Below, one piece after another: positions 44,829 to 53,585 of a stretch of 64,000 bases of DNA (its first letter is position 1; each line of letters opens with the position of its first letter). The notes below the pieces were generated by a model that worked only from the letters and a program-made list of their open reading frames with translations, was not told the DNA's origin and did not search any database. The position numbers and the translations under genes are program-made. Origin of the DNA: JAAYTL01 sp031460505 (GTDB lineage: Bacteria > Bacillota > Clostridia > Tissierellales > Tissierellaceae); assembly GCA_031460505.1 (NCBI GenBank), contig JAVKTT010000006.1, positions 62,001-126,000 on the forward strand, given 5' to 3'.

Positions 44829-45955
44829 TATTTTACCTCCACACTATTCAAAATTTCATTGTAAATTTCAACATGTCTTCTTGCCATTGGTTCTGATGAA
44901 AAATTGTCTTTAACATTGTTATATAGATTTTCACCCATTATCTTATGTTTCTCAGGATTACTTAGTAAATAATTTACCTTATCTGCTAATGCCTTGTAAT
45001 CACCTACATCAATTGTATATCCATTATAATCATCTTTTACAAGCATACTTACGCCACCAACCTTAGTGGATATTATAGGTTTTTTCATCCTTGCCCCTTC
45101 TAAGATAACATAAGGGAAACTTTCACTAATTGATGTTAATATATTTATATCTATTGCATTAAAAAATGAATAGGGATCCTTTACATAACCAACAAAATGA
45201 ACATATTCCCCTATTCCCAATTCCTCCACTATAGAACTCAATCTTTTTTTATCGTTACCATCTCCAGCAATTAAAAAAAGAACATCATCTCTTTCTTTAA
45301 GTACCACATCAGCAGCTCTAATAAATGTTTCATGATCCTTTACCGCATCCAATCTAGCAATTATTCCAATAATGGTTTTATTACCAGCATCAATATTGTA
45401 TCTGCTTACAAAGTCATCCTTTGAAACATAATTCATTTCGCTTTCTAGATCTATTCCATTATAGGCAGTAAATATTTTATCGGATTTGAATCCTCTCTCT
45501 ACAAGCATATCTTTGAATGAATCTGATATTGCAATATAATAGTCAAATCTATTAAGTGCAACTTTATTTAGATTTGTAAATATCAATTTCTTATAGAAAT
45601 TATCCTTAAAATCCAATTCATAATCACTATGTATTGTTGTAATAAATGGCTTTCTCACCCTGCTTTTTAAAAACATGGCTACAAAGTTAGCTCTAGCACC
45701 ATGACAATGTATGATATCATAATTTTTATTATTTATTTCTTCTTCTAATCTTGAAATCACAGACATATCTAATCTGCCCTTTTGTTCAAATACTTCAATG
45801 TCTATATTCGAATCCTTAACTTCTTCATAAAATGTATCTTTAATAAAACAAATAATTTTAACATCGATAATATTTTGTAAGCCTTTCATTAAAGATATAA
45901 TATGGGTCTTGGCTCCACCAGTATCTCCACCACTTATTAAATGAAGTACTTTCAT
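44828..45955 (-). CDS. Family 4 glycosyltransferase
   Basis: 375 residues with the GT-B fold. The N-terminal lobe begins KVLHLISGGDTGGAKTHIISLMKGL and includes the HCHGARANF motif; the C-terminal lobe contains the donor-binding IGIIARLDAVKDHETFIRAA, LFLIAGDGNDKKRL and the retaining-enzyme signature SISESFPYVILEGARMKKPIIST. It transfers a sugar from an NDP-donor to a lipid-linked acceptor in the cytoplasm; donor unknown. ATG with AAGGAGGA. First sugar-transfer gene of the operon that ends in csaB-tagA. Confidence 0.94.
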   Translation of the reverse strand: MKVLHLISGGDTGGAKTHIISLMKGLQNIIDVKIICFIKDTFYEEVKDSNIDIEVFEQKGRLDMSVISRLEEEINNKNYDIIHCHGARANFVAMFLKSRVRKPFITTIHSDYELDFKDNFYKKLIFTNLNKVALNRFDYYIAISDSFKDMLVERGFKSDKIFTAYNGIDLESEMNYVSKDDFVSRYNIDAGNKTIIGIIARLDAVKDHETFIRAADVVLKERDDVLFLIAGDGNDKKRLSSIVEELGIGEYVHFVGYVKDPYSFFNAIDINILTSISESFPYVILEGARMKKPIISTKVGGVSMLVKDDYNGYTIDVGDYKALADKVNYLLSNPEKHKIMGENLYNNVKDNFSSEPMARRHVEIYNEILNSVEVK

Positions 45956-45988
45956 TAGGTAATCCTCCTTCCTAATCGATAATCACTA

Positions 45989-46453
45989 CTATCTAATTTC
46001 ATAATCTCCTCTTACTAGAAATATGGAATCAGTAACTGCATAAGCACCCCTACCATCGTCTCTAGGGATGATTAATAGATGGTTTGAGGGTAAATGGTTT
46101 ATTTCATCATCAATATCCTTCCCATCTGTTACATCTGATAAACCTTTATTAACTTCCACACCATGTGCTGTTGATTTACCACCGCGTAAAATTATCTCTG
46201 TTCCAGCTTTTCCTATTAGGGACTGTCCTTGTTGAAGTTCAACAACTACCAATTCACTGGAGCTTCCTCCACCACTTGTGTTTGCAATTTTTACATCTAT
46301 GTATTCTTTTATTTGATCGATTTTATTGTTAACAAAGCTCAAAGTAACTAAAGGGTCTTCTACTGAACCTGGTTCAGAAAATGCAATTGCTGATCCAAGT
46401 AATACTATTGCTCCACTCATGACTACAATGGATTTTTTTATCTTTTTCTTCAT
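45989..46453 (-). CDS. Exported protein with conserved NHLLIIPRDDGRG motif
   Basis: 154 residues from the ATG at 46451-46453, preceded by TTGGAGG. It has a signal peptide (basic start, hydrophobic 10-27, FSEPG) and a soluble domain with the segment QQGQSLIGKAGTEIILRGG, then GLSDVTDGKDI and NHLLIIPRDDGRG. I recall this pattern in exported proteins of unknown function in clostridia and paenibacilli. It lies 33 bp upstream of the glycosyltransferase gene and is probably first in the wall-polymer operon. Confidence 0.75.
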   Translation of the reverse strand: MKKKIKKSIVVMSGAIVLLGSAIAFSEPGSVEDPLVTLSFVNNKIDQIKEYIDVKIANTSGGGSSSELVVVELQQGQSLIGKAGTEIILRGGKSTAHGVEVNKGLSDVTDGKDIDDEINHLPSNHLLIIPRDDGRGAYAVTDSIFLVRGDYEIR

Positions 46454-46561
46454 AATAACCTCCAAATTCTATTTAAACTCTATTAATTAGTATACTGGAA
46501 ATTAGACATTAATACAAACAAATTTGATATGAATTACCCCAACTTAAGTAAATATATATAA

Positions 46562-46592
46562 TAAAAATGTATCTACTTCCACAGTAGATACA
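46562..46592 (-). terminator. Terminator of the DHHW-MBOAT unit
   Basis: TGTATCTACT and complement around a 5-nt loop, followed on the minus strand by TTTTTATTATAT, 4 bp past the MBOAT stop codon. Confidence 0.85.
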
Positions 46593-46595
46593 CCT

Positions 46596-48005
46596 CTAAA
46601 ATTTAAAATATATAAATGGATTAAAAGTATCACCAATTAAAAACATTATTGATACACATATAATGCATACATAATATAAATCATTAAGTATATACCCAGC
46701 TGTGCTACTTTTTTTCTCAAAAGATTCAATAGTATTTTTTACAATTGGTGTGCTGCCTATTATTGCTAGAATAATATAAGGTAGAGAGTAGAATATATCT
46801 TGATAGTCAAGTAAAACTGTCCTCAATGATGTACTTTCATATATAAATAGAGTTCTTAGGACTTTTACCAATTGACTTAAATCCTCTATTCTAAATAAAG
46901 ACCAGCCAATTAATATAAAAAATATAGCGTAAATATGTTTAAATACATTTGGAAATTTTGGTAATATATCTTTTAACAAATGTTTTTCTATTAACAATAA
47001 AACACCATAGTATAATCCCCATAAAATAAAGTTCCAGCTGGCTCCATGCCATAATCCTGTTAAAAACCAAACTATTAATATATTCCTAATGGCATTACTC
47101 CTATTCCCACCAAGAGGTATATATAGGTAATCTCTAAACCAGGTACTTAATGATATATGCCACCTTCTCCAAAATTCTGTTATGCTTTTTGAAATATAAG
47201 GATAATTGAAATTCTCTAGGAAATTGAAACCTAAGATATGCCCTAATCCTATTGCCATATCACTATACCCAGAAAAATCATAGTAAATTTGAAAAGTATA
47301 GCAGATTAATGCTAACCATGTAAGGATAGTACCAGGTCTACTAAATGTGTTATTAAAAATCGTATCAGCAATAAATCCCATTTGATTTGCAATAATTACT
47401 TTTTTGCCGAGTCCAATTATAAAACGTCTTAATCCCTTTGCCGCAAGACTTATGGATTCTTTTCTGTTTTCTAACTCATCCTCAACTGTACTATATCGTA
47501 CAATAGGTCCTGCAATAAGTTGTGGAAACAATGTTACATATGTACCAAGTATAAGGAAACTTCTTTGTGCCTTTACATCTCCTCTATATACATCTATAGT
47601 ATATGACATACTTTGAAAAGTATAAAAGCTTATACCTATTGGTAAAGGCAAATTATGCGCTACTAATTGTGTACTTAATAAACTATTTATATTCGCAATC
47701 AGGAAATCATAATATTTGAAGAATCCCAAGACTCCTAGGTTTATCATAAGGGACAAAGCTAAAAACATCTTTGCCATTTTAAAGTTTTCTTTATCCTTTT
47801 CTTTTTGTATTAACAATGAAAAACCAAAATTATTTGAAATTGTAATCAACATTAGAACTATGTATATTGGTTCTCCCCAAGCATAAAAAATTAGTGAACT
47901 TATAAATAAAACAATGTTTTTTAGTTTGCGATTTGGCATAAGAAAATATAGAAATAAAACTATTGGAAAAAATATTAATAAAAATGTAAGACTGGAAAAT
48001 AGCAT
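46596..48005 (-). CDS. MBOAT-family membrane O-acyltransferase (AlgI/PatA-like)
   Basis: 469 residues with ten or more transmembrane helices. The MBOAT active-site region is FLTGLWHGASWNFILWGLYYG (invariant His), preceded by the family segments LPIGISFYTFQSMSYTIDVYRG, LIAGPIVRY and FNFLENFNYPYISKSITEFWRRWHISLS. It carries acetyl groups across the membrane for polysaccharide O-acetylation. The DHHW protein gene lies 9 bp upstream, and the pair resembles PatA/PatB of Bacillus wall-polymer acetylation. Target inferred: the polymer of the adjacent operon. Confidence 0.94.
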   Translation of the reverse strand: MLFSSLTFLLIFFPIVLFLYFLMPNRKLKNIVLFISSLIFYAWGEPIYIVLMLITISNNFGFSLLIQKEKDKENFKMAKMFLALSLMINLGVLGFFKYYDFLIANINSLLSTQLVAHNLPLPIGISFYTFQSMSYTIDVYRGDVKAQRSFLILGTYVTLFPQLIAGPIVRYSTVEDELENRKESISLAAKGLRRFIIGLGKKVIIANQMGFIADTIFNNTFSRPGTILTWLALICYTFQIYYDFSGYSDMAIGLGHILGFNFLENFNYPYISKSITEFWRRWHISLSTWFRDYLYIPLGGNRSNAIRNILIVWFLTGLWHGASWNFILWGLYYGVLLLIEKHLLKDILPKFPNVFKHIYAIFFILIGWSLFRIEDLSQLVKVLRTLFIYESTSLRTVLLDYQDIFYSLPYIILAIIGSTPIVKNTIESFEKKSSTAGYILNDLYYVCIICVSIMFLIGDTFNPFIYFKF

Positions 48006-48014
48006 AAAAACCTC

Positions 48015-49373
48015 CTAATCCTTAATTAAAAATACGTCATTAGCATAGAAAAAGTAATAACCTGTAAATAAAACATTATCTATGTCATTTGACTCAACAA
48101 AATCACCAAAATCAAATTTCTTATCATAAGCTTTTTCATAATATCTTAGATCTACCAAATAAGTATTATTAAAATGAGATGCTATAAACTCATTAATAGG
48201 ATTAGAAAAAGATTCTACAAATACTAGCATATTTTCTTTATCGGGTTGGTTAAATCTATATTCTACAAGACCAAAATCTCCACCATTAGCAATACCATAA
48301 TGATTTACACCTTTTTCTTTAGAAAAACGTCCTTCTACATATCTGCTTTTTGAACCATATGAACTCTTAGCCCCATTAATATATACTTCATGATGTGGCA
48401 ACTCAGAAGTCAATACACTAAAGTCATCATAGGTATTAAAATCACTAATAGTTCTAGATTTAGAGCCATTGTATATGGCACCTTCAATTAAGTTAGTCTC
48501 TATGTCTAAAGTCTCCTCATCTTCTCCTTTTACTAGCCAAATTATGTCTTGGTATCCTTTTAGTTGACCTTCTACGTCCCAGTGATGATCTGTCTTATAA
48601 AAGTACTTAGCATAATCAGAAGGTTTATTAATATACAAAGCAGTTTTATTTATAGATGGATTAAGTTTATCAAAAAAAAGATTAACTAATTCGTGATCAA
48701 TAATGCCGTTAATAAAATCAATATCTACGTCTGTTTCTATGTAATAACTATAATAAGATAATTCAGGATAATTTTCTACTAATTCATTGTAATTGGTAGC
48801 TTTTGATTCAAATAATGCATCTGCATCTTCAGTTGTTCTTTTTCGTACAATTAAATGCTGTGTGTCATCTATTTGAAAATACCCACTTCCCTTTGGAGTA
48901 ATATCGATTTCAAAAGTAAGATTATCAGGCAATCTTCCATTTGCTTTAAGGGCTTCTATGCGCTCAATTCTTTCTCTTTCTAATTTTTCCATTCTTTCTC
49001 TTTCTAAGCGTGTTTCCATATCTATTAGTTCTGATTGTGATATTGTGTTTATTTCATCTCCACTAGCTAAACTTGGTTTGCTTTTTTCAAAAGACTTTAG
49101 TACAGATACCATCATATCTAAATTATTATTTTTGATATTGTTATAAAACAATTTTACACGGTCACCATATATAATTTGGTCTGTTAACGCAATCTCCAAA
49201 TCACTTTGATAATCAGTATCCAAAAAACTATCTAACGAGAATTCAGGAAACCCAGCTAAAGCTCTATTTTCAATTATAGATTGCTCCTTTTCTCCCTTGA
49301 CAACAGAACTTATTATTAATGTTAACATTATTACTCCTACTAAAGACAAAAAAAGAAAGTCACGCTTCCTCAT
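48015..49373 (-). CDS. DHHW-family exported protein (O-acetylation partner)
   Basis: 452 residues from the ATG at 49371-49373, which follows GGGGGATC; the frame's upstream codons lack a site. One N-terminal transmembrane helix (residues 4-21) puts the rest outside. The signature FYKTDHHWDVEGQLKGYQ gives the family name and includes the likely catalytic Asp-His of an SGNH/AlgX-type esterase fold. A charged helix (about 115-145, LERERMEKLERERIERIEAL) forms a coiled coil. It probably transfers the acetyl group delivered by the MBOAT protein encoded next. Confidence 0.9.
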   Translation of the reverse strand: MRKRDFLFLSLVGVIMLTLIISSVVKGEKEQSIIENRALAGFPEFSLDSFLDTDYQSDLEIALTDQIIYGDRVKLFYNNIKNNNLDMMVSVLKSFEKSKPSLASGDEINTISQSELIDMETRLERERMEKLERERIERIEALKANGRLPDNLTFEIDITPKGSGYFQIDDTQHLIVRKRTTEDADALFESKATNYNELVENYPELSYYSYYIETDVDIDFINGIIDHELVNLFFDKLNPSINKTALYINKPSDYAKYFYKTDHHWDVEGQLKGYQDIIWLVKGEDEETLDIETNLIEGAIYNGSKSRTISDFNTYDDFSVLTSELPHHEVYINGAKSSYGSKSRYVEGRFSKEKGVNHYGIANGGDFGLVEYRFNQPDKENMLVFVESFSNPINEFIASHFNNTYLVDLRYYEKAYDKKFDFGDFVESNDIDNVLFTGYYFFYANDVFLIKD

Positions 49374-49442
49374 ATGATCCCCCCTACTATGTAACATACA
49401 GTTCAAAGATATCACTAAAATATGGAAATTTCAAGAGATATA

Positions 49443-49493
49443 AAAAAATAAATCTATAATTATATTCTTAGTATAATTATAGATTTATTTTTT
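49443..49493 (-). terminator. Very long terminator hairpin behind mazF
   Basis: A 22-bp perfect, AT-rich stem with a 7-nt loop; arms begin with A6 and end with T6. It lies 13 bp past the MazF stop codon and insulates the MazEF unit from the acetylation pair. Confidence 0.9.
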
Positions 49494-49506
49494 TAATATG
49501 TAATAT

Positions 49507-49857
49507 TTACTTAAGAGACACAAGTCCTACGCTTATCTTTAGTGCATCATCTACGTACCTCATCATCTCTTCATCGAATCTGCCCACTTTTTCTCTTAGC
49601 CTTTTTTTATCTATAGTCCTGATTTGCTCTAATAGAATTACTGAATCTTTAGGTAACCCATATTCTTGTCCTGTTATCTCTACATGTGTAGGTAATTTAG
49701 CCTTATTTATTTGAGATGTTATGGCTGCTATAATAACAGTTGGACTGTACTTATTCCCAATGTCATTTTGGACTACTAGAACTGGTCTCACTCCCCCTTG
49801 TTCTGAACCTACTACTGGACTCAAATCAGCATAGTACACATCACCCCTTTTAACCAT
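49507..49857 (-). CDS. ndoA: EndoA/MazF-family mRNA interferase toxin
   Basis: 116 residues from the ATG at 49855-49857; the stop of the antitoxin gene and this start share one base (TGATG), so translation is coupled. It begins MVKRGDVYYADLSPVVGSEQGGVRP, the strongly conserved EndoA start, and continues VLVVQNDIGNKYSPTVIIAAITS and PTHVEI. EndoA cleaves single-stranded mRNA at UACAU-type sites. Its usual neighbour is alr, as here (115 bp gap on the other side of the antitoxin). Confidence 0.96.
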   Translation of the reverse strand: MVKRGDVYYADLSPVVGSEQGGVRPVLVVQNDIGNKYSPTVIIAAITSQINKAKLPTHVEITGQEYGLPKDSVILLEQIRTIDKKRLREKVGRFDEEMMRYVDDALKISVGLVSLK

Positions 49858-50093
49858 CACGTCGTATCACGTCCGGTTAAACGAATTTCATACTTACACA
49901 AATCTGTCATATCATCCTCAAGTCCAATTTCTGCAAGGGTTAGATTTATTTGACTCATCTCATAATATCCATTTCTTAAATTTTCATAGATATCCTTGAC
50001 CCACTTATCTTTAAAGTAGCACTTAACACATTCCATCATTGAATTTGGATCGCCATTAATACTTAAGACGGTGCCTTGGTCAACATCAATCAT
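49857..50093 (-). CDS. Truncated or divergent EndoAI/MazE-type antitoxin
   Basis: 78 residues, compared with about 93 for B. subtilis EndoAI. The C-terminal half, NLRNGYYEMSQINLTLAE, aligns well with the toxin-neutralising part of EndoAI (LMRRGYMEMAKINLNI). The N-terminal ribbon-helix-helix strand and most of its first helix are missing. The ATG has a strong GGGGGTGG site, and an in-frame stop about 36 bp upstream rules out a longer protein. It should still bind MazF but may not bind DNA as a normal RHH dimer. Confidence 0.8.
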   Translation of the reverse strand: MIDVDQGTVLSINGDPNSMMECVKCYFKDKWVKDIYENLRNGYYEMSQINLTLAEIGLEDDMTDLCKYEIRLTGRDTT

Positions 50094-50208
50094 AAATTTC
50101 CACCCCCGTTTCCAAGTAAATAGCTAAAATTTAGAAAAAGTAGTTTATACTCAATTATATATTGATTCTTTGATTCATGTCAACTGATTACCACGGTAAA
50201 ATAATAAA

Positions 50209-51384
50209 TTATTCTACTGTATACTTATTTACATGGATAAAGTTATCTCCTTTTATATATATCCTGGGAACTCTCTCTCCAATCATACATAGTAGTTCAT
50301 AATTTATAGTACCCAATTTTTGAGCTAATTCTCCGACTTTTGGATAATTATTATCCCCATATCCAAATAATATTGCTTCATCACTACTATTTAATTCTTC
50401 AATATCTGTAACATCAACCATCAACTGATCCATACATATATTACCCACTAAAGGAGCTTTTTTATCATTTATACAAACATAGGATTTTGATGATAATATT
50501 CTTGAATAACCATCTGCATATCCTATTGGCAATGTAGCTATCTTTGATCTTCTATTAGTTATAAATGTCTGGCCATAGCCAATTCCTTCTCCTTCTTCTA
50601 ACACTTTAATATTTGAGATGCCTGATTTTAGAGTCATTGCTGGTTTGATGTTTATCATGTCTTTATTCACAAACCCAGAGGGATAGTATCCATATAATAT
50701 TATTCCTGGCCTAACCATATCTAATTTGTATTCAGGTAAGTCTATAATTGTAGCAGAGTTAGCAGCATGTTTAATTGGAATATGTATATCTAAATTCTCC
50801 AATCTATCTATTACCCATTTAAACTTTTCAAACTGTTTTTTTGTATGAGATTTATCTAAGTCATCTGCCATAGCAAAATGTGTAAACATACCTTCAACTT
50901 CAATATTAGGCAAATTTACTATTTTTATAATATCATTAATAGAATCCTCATATGGAATAAATCCTATTCTATTCATGCCTGTATCTATCTTTAAATGTAT
51001 TTTTGCCACCTTACCTAGTCTTTTAGCTTCTTCTGATAGAAGTTTTGCATCTTCATATTTAAATATGGTCTGTGTTAAATTGTGTTTTAATAAATACGTA
51101 TATTGACTTGGTGGAGTGTAATTTAATAGTAGAATTGGCGCTATTATGCCTGCCTTTCTTAAAGTTATTCCCTCAGATAAAATAGATACTCCAAGCCTAT
51201 CAGCACCACTTTTTAAAAAAGTTTCTGAACATGTTACTGCACCATGACCGTACGCATTACCTTTTACTATTGCCATTATCAATGTATCATTACCTACATG
51301 TTCTCTAATTTGTTGTATATTATTAGTCAAATTATCTAAATTAATTTCTAATCTAACTGGTCTTATCTCCCTAAGTTGTTCCAT
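50209..51384 (-). CDS. alr: Alanine racemase
   Basis: 391 residues of the PLP-dependent alanine racemase. The cofactor Lys is in IMAIVKGNAYGHGAV (about 40); the catalytic Tyr of the other half-site is in GEGIGYGQTFIT, and NICMDQLMVDVTD and LLCMIGERVPRIY are C-terminal landmarks. It makes D-alanine for peptidoglycan. Its upstream neighbour is a GerS-like lipoprotein, the same pairing as gerS-alr2 in Clostridioides difficile. ATG with GAGGAG. Confidence 0.97.
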   Translation of the reverse strand: MEQLREIRPVRLEINLDNLTNNIQQIREHVGNDTLIMAIVKGNAYGHGAVTCSETFLKSGADRLGVSILSEGITLRKAGIIAPILLLNYTPPSQYTYLLKHNLTQTIFKYEDAKLLSEEAKRLGKVAKIHLKIDTGMNRIGFIPYEDSINDIIKIVNLPNIEVEGMFTHFAMADDLDKSHTKKQFEKFKWVIDRLENLDIHIPIKHAANSATIIDLPEYKLDMVRPGIILYGYYPSGFVNKDMINIKPAMTLKSGISNIKVLEEGEGIGYGQTFITNRRSKIATLPIGYADGYSRILSSKSYVCINDKKAPLVGNICMDQLMVDVTDIEELNSSDEAILFGYGDNNYPKVGELAQKLGTINYELLCMIGERVPRIYIKGDNFIHVNKYTVE

Positions 51385-51397
51385 ATTAAAAATCTCC

Positions 51398-51982
51398 TCA
51401 AATTTCTTTAGTATAATTAAAATTTATATATTCAATAATTACTCTTGTAATACCATCGCTATCCTTTATCTCCATTTTATAAGGTTCTAGGTTTTTCTTT
51501 TTCAAATATATTAATCTTTCATTGTTGTATTTATTTTTTTTATCTGGTGAATATTCAATAATATAATAATCATTTCCATCTATTTCTCGTTTTTCTATAG
51601 TTTTAACCGTATTCAGGTTTTCAAAGAAATTTGCCAATAAAACTCCTTTATCAAAATCCTTTACTGTTTTTAGTGATATCGATTGTCTAATACTTGCATG
51701 ATTTAGAAAAATCTTATCATCCTTATATTCTATTGTAATTCCTTGACTTTCAGCAGGCTCTAATATCTCCAATGAAATGACATCATTTCTTATGTATTTC
51801 TCTTTCATTTTATATATAGTTTCTTTGCTATCATTGATTATTTTCATCTTTAACGTTGTTTCGTATCCTTCATTATCATTATATAATTTATCTATTTTCT
51901 CTATAATCTTTGTATCACTTGGAGTACATGATAATAGTAAGATACTAAATAAAGTAATAATAAGAAATAGGAATCTTTTCAA
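51398..51982 (-). CDS. GerS-like/LolA-like lipoprotein
   Basis: 194 residues from a TTG at 51980-51982, 6 nt after AGAGGTG. The N-terminus (KRFLFLIITLFSILLLSC) is a lipoprotein signal with lipobox Cys near residue 19. The mature part has the LolA/LolB-type lipid-binding beta-sheet pattern (YETTLKMKIINDSKETIYKMKEKYIRND, KNLEPYKMEIKDSDGITRVIIEY). C. difficile GerS, a lipoprotein needed for cortex hydrolysis in germination, has this fold and lies next to alr2. I infer a germination role from context. Confidence 0.75.
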   Translation of the reverse strand: MKRFLFLIITLFSILLLSCTPSDTKIIEKIDKLYNDNEGYETTLKMKIINDSKETIYKMKEKYIRNDVISLEILEPAESQGITIEYKDDKIFLNHASIRQSISLKTVKDFDKGVLLANFFENLNTVKTIEKREIDGNDYYIIEYSPDKKNKYNNERLIYLKKKNLEPYKMEIKDSDGITRVIIEYINFNYTKEI

Positions 51983-52064
51983 TGATAACACCTCTCTATT
52001 CAAATAATATTTATTATTAATATATTATATTTATAAAGTGTATATTTAGAATAGAAAATTCCTA

Positions 52065-52442
52065 CTAAGGCTGATAATATCCTACCACAAAAGCAATAGC
52101 ATAATCTCCATCATGAGAAATAGATAAATCAAATCTATTTATATCTAAAGTCTCTAATATAGGAGTTATTTTAGATGAAGGATTCACATGTGGTTTACCT
52201 TTATCATCATGAATTACCTCCATATCTTTCCAACCAACTTGTCCTATTCCAGTTCCTAAAGACTTGGATATTGCTTCCTTTGCTGCGTAGATACCAGCTA
52301 CAGTCTTTGGATTACTTCCTTTTTTGATAATATGGTTTATTTCTTTTTCAGTAAAAATTCTATTAAAAAATAAATCCCTCTTATTATTCATCAGTTTTTC
52401 AATTCTACTAATTTGAACTATATCAACACCTGTTGTTATCAT
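52065..52442 (-). CDS. acpS: Holo-[acyl-carrier-protein] synthase
   Basis: 125 residues from the ATG at 52440-52442 (MITTGVDIVQISRIEKLM), preceded by GGAGGTT. The longer frame to 52553 adds 37 residues unlike AcpS and should be ignored. Active-site motifs are GVDIVQISRI (Mg2+-binding Asp) and YAAKEAISKSLGTG (Glu and Lys); the C-terminal strand is RFDLSISHDGDYAIAFVVG. It attaches 4'-phosphopantetheine from CoA to ACP. Last gene before the GerS-like/alr unit. Confidence 0.96.
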   Translation of the reverse strand: MITTGVDIVQISRIEKLMNNKRDLFFNRIFTEKEINHIIKKGSNPKTVAGIYAAKEAISKSLGTGIGQVGWKDMEVIHDDKGKPHVNPSSKITPILETLDINRFDLSISHDGDYAIAFVVGYYQP

Positions 52443-52525
52443 TATAAACAACCTCCACAAGGAATGTATTATATATATTATAGACCTGTAAAAAATAAAT
52501 ATCAACGATTTGCAGAAAAACACTA

Positions 52526-52561
52526 TAATAAAAACCCTTAAGACCATTGTCAAAAGGGTTT
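52526..52561 (-). terminator. Terminator of the spore coat gene pair
   Basis: AAACCCTT and AAGGGTTT pair around a 14-nt loop, followed on the minus strand by TTATTATAG. It ends 7 bp past the coat protein stop codon. Confidence 0.75.
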
Positions 52562-52567
52562 AGTGAT

Positions 52568-52858
52568 TTATTTCATCGTAAAGTTTGTATTTGAATTTGA
52601 TGTTGTTTTAGCTGATGATGATAATCCAGATTTTATTTGTTGAATATCATTTTGGTTAGCTTGAGGAGCTGACTTATACCATCCTTTTTGTTCTGCCATT
52701 TGATATATTTGATATTGCATTTGTTCTGCTTCGTCTCTTAATGTTTGTAATGTTGATCTTAGTGTTTGGTTAGAACACTCTGTGATTGCGACTGTATAAG
52801 AACTTATACTTGCTTTGGCACCAGAAAGTATATCATTAACCATATCTTGATCTCTCAT
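52568..52858 (-). CDS. CotF-family spore coat protein
   Basis: 96 residues. The segment DMVNDILSGAKASISSYTVAITECSNQTLRSTLQTLRDEAEQ followed by the helix YQIYQMAEQKGWYKSAPQA is the CotF-like, ferritin-like four-helix pattern found in coat proteins of clostridia. It ends in a low-complexity Ser/Asn/Thr tail. It would be placed in the spore coat by the mother cell. ATG with ATAGGAGGA. It is 12 bp downstream of a second gene of the same type. Confidence 0.88.
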   Translation of the reverse strand: MRDQDMVNDILSGAKASISSYTVAITECSNQTLRSTLQTLRDEAEQMQYQIYQMAEQKGWYKSAPQANQNDIQQIKSGLSSSAKTTSNSNTNFTMK

Positions 52859-52870
52859 TCTCTAATCCTC

Positions 52871-53077
52871 CTATAATGAATTTATAAAGTTAGTTGCTGT
52901 AGTCTTAGCATCTGTAGCTGATTGAGTAAATAGTTGTTTGAATTGTGGATCTTGAATTTGATTTGAATAAAGATTGAATTTTTCGCTCATAGTTAAGTGT
53001 GCAGATGCAATTTCTTTAACACAATTTAATTCTTGACTTGTAAGATTATTTAGGTTGATTGTATTTTTCAATGCCAT
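52871..53077 (-). CDS. Small CotF-like spore coat protein
   Basis: 68 residues, essentially one helical hairpin: LTSQELNCVKEIASAHLTMSEKFNLYSNQIQDPQ followed by a second helix. It matches the first half of CotF-type proteins and probably forms a pair with the downstream coat protein. ATG with AAGGAGGT. Its promoter region, between 53078 and 53220, is shared with the divergent 83-residue gene; I could not assign a sporulation sigma site confidently. Confidence 0.8.
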   Translation of the reverse strand: MALKNTINLNNLTSQELNCVKEIASAHLTMSEKFNLYSNQIQDPQFKQLFTQSATDAKTTATNFINSL

Positions 53078-53220
53078 AAAATGACCTCCTTATAATTTTT
53101 TCACACGATATTATTTTGTCTAAAAACACTAGTATTATTCAGGAATATAATTGTAAAACGTTAATGGAATATTTGTTTATTTTATGGTAAAACTATTCTT
53201 TATAAAAGGAGGTATTTTTT

Positions 53221-53472
53221 ATGAATAAAAGATATGAAGATCATGATTATCCTTTTGATAACATTGAAGAGATGGATGAAGATGGATTCACGCATTTTTA
53301 TGACAGTGAAGATTTACACAATACTGAATTCATGAATACCAATGAAGTATATCCTCCTAGGGGAAGTTTTTTGAACATACCTACCAGTGAGTTTGCTTTA
53401 CCTGGAGTTGAAGTAGAGGAGACCATAAAAGCTTTTAAAAAACTTAATGAATATGATACAAAACCAAAATAA
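53221..53472 (+). CDS. Small acidic hypothetical protein, possibly spore-associated
   Basis: 83 residues, acidic and with no hydrophobic segment: it begins MNKRYEDHDYPFDNIEEMDE and ends in VEVEETIKAFKKLNEYD. Strong AAAGGAGG site. I do not recognise a family; a resemblance to small DUF3787-type spore surface proteins was considered but not established. It is divergent from two coat genes and shares their control region, which hints at expression in sporulation. Confidence 0.65.
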   Translation: MNKRYEDHDYPFDNIEEMDEDGFTHFYDSEDLHNTEFMNTNEVYPPRGSFLNIPTSEFALPGVEVEETIKAFKKLNEYDTKPK

Positions 53473-53483
53473 TTAAATCAAGC

Positions 53484-53515
53484 TGAAATGTAGAGTACTT
53501 CTACATTTCATTTTT
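53484..53515 (+). terminator. Terminator of the 83-residue gene
   Basis: TGAAATGTAGA and complement around a 5-nt loop, followed by TTTTTAT. Confidence 0.85.
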
Positions 53516-53585
53516 ATGAGAATAGATTTCCCTTCTACAAATTAATTTGATACAATATTACTAAATAATGAATTGGAGGGATTTT

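Noticed and set aside
52443..52553. 37-residue extension of AcpS
   Set aside because: The AcpS family starts at MITTGVDIV, directly after GGAGG; the extension has no ribosome site.
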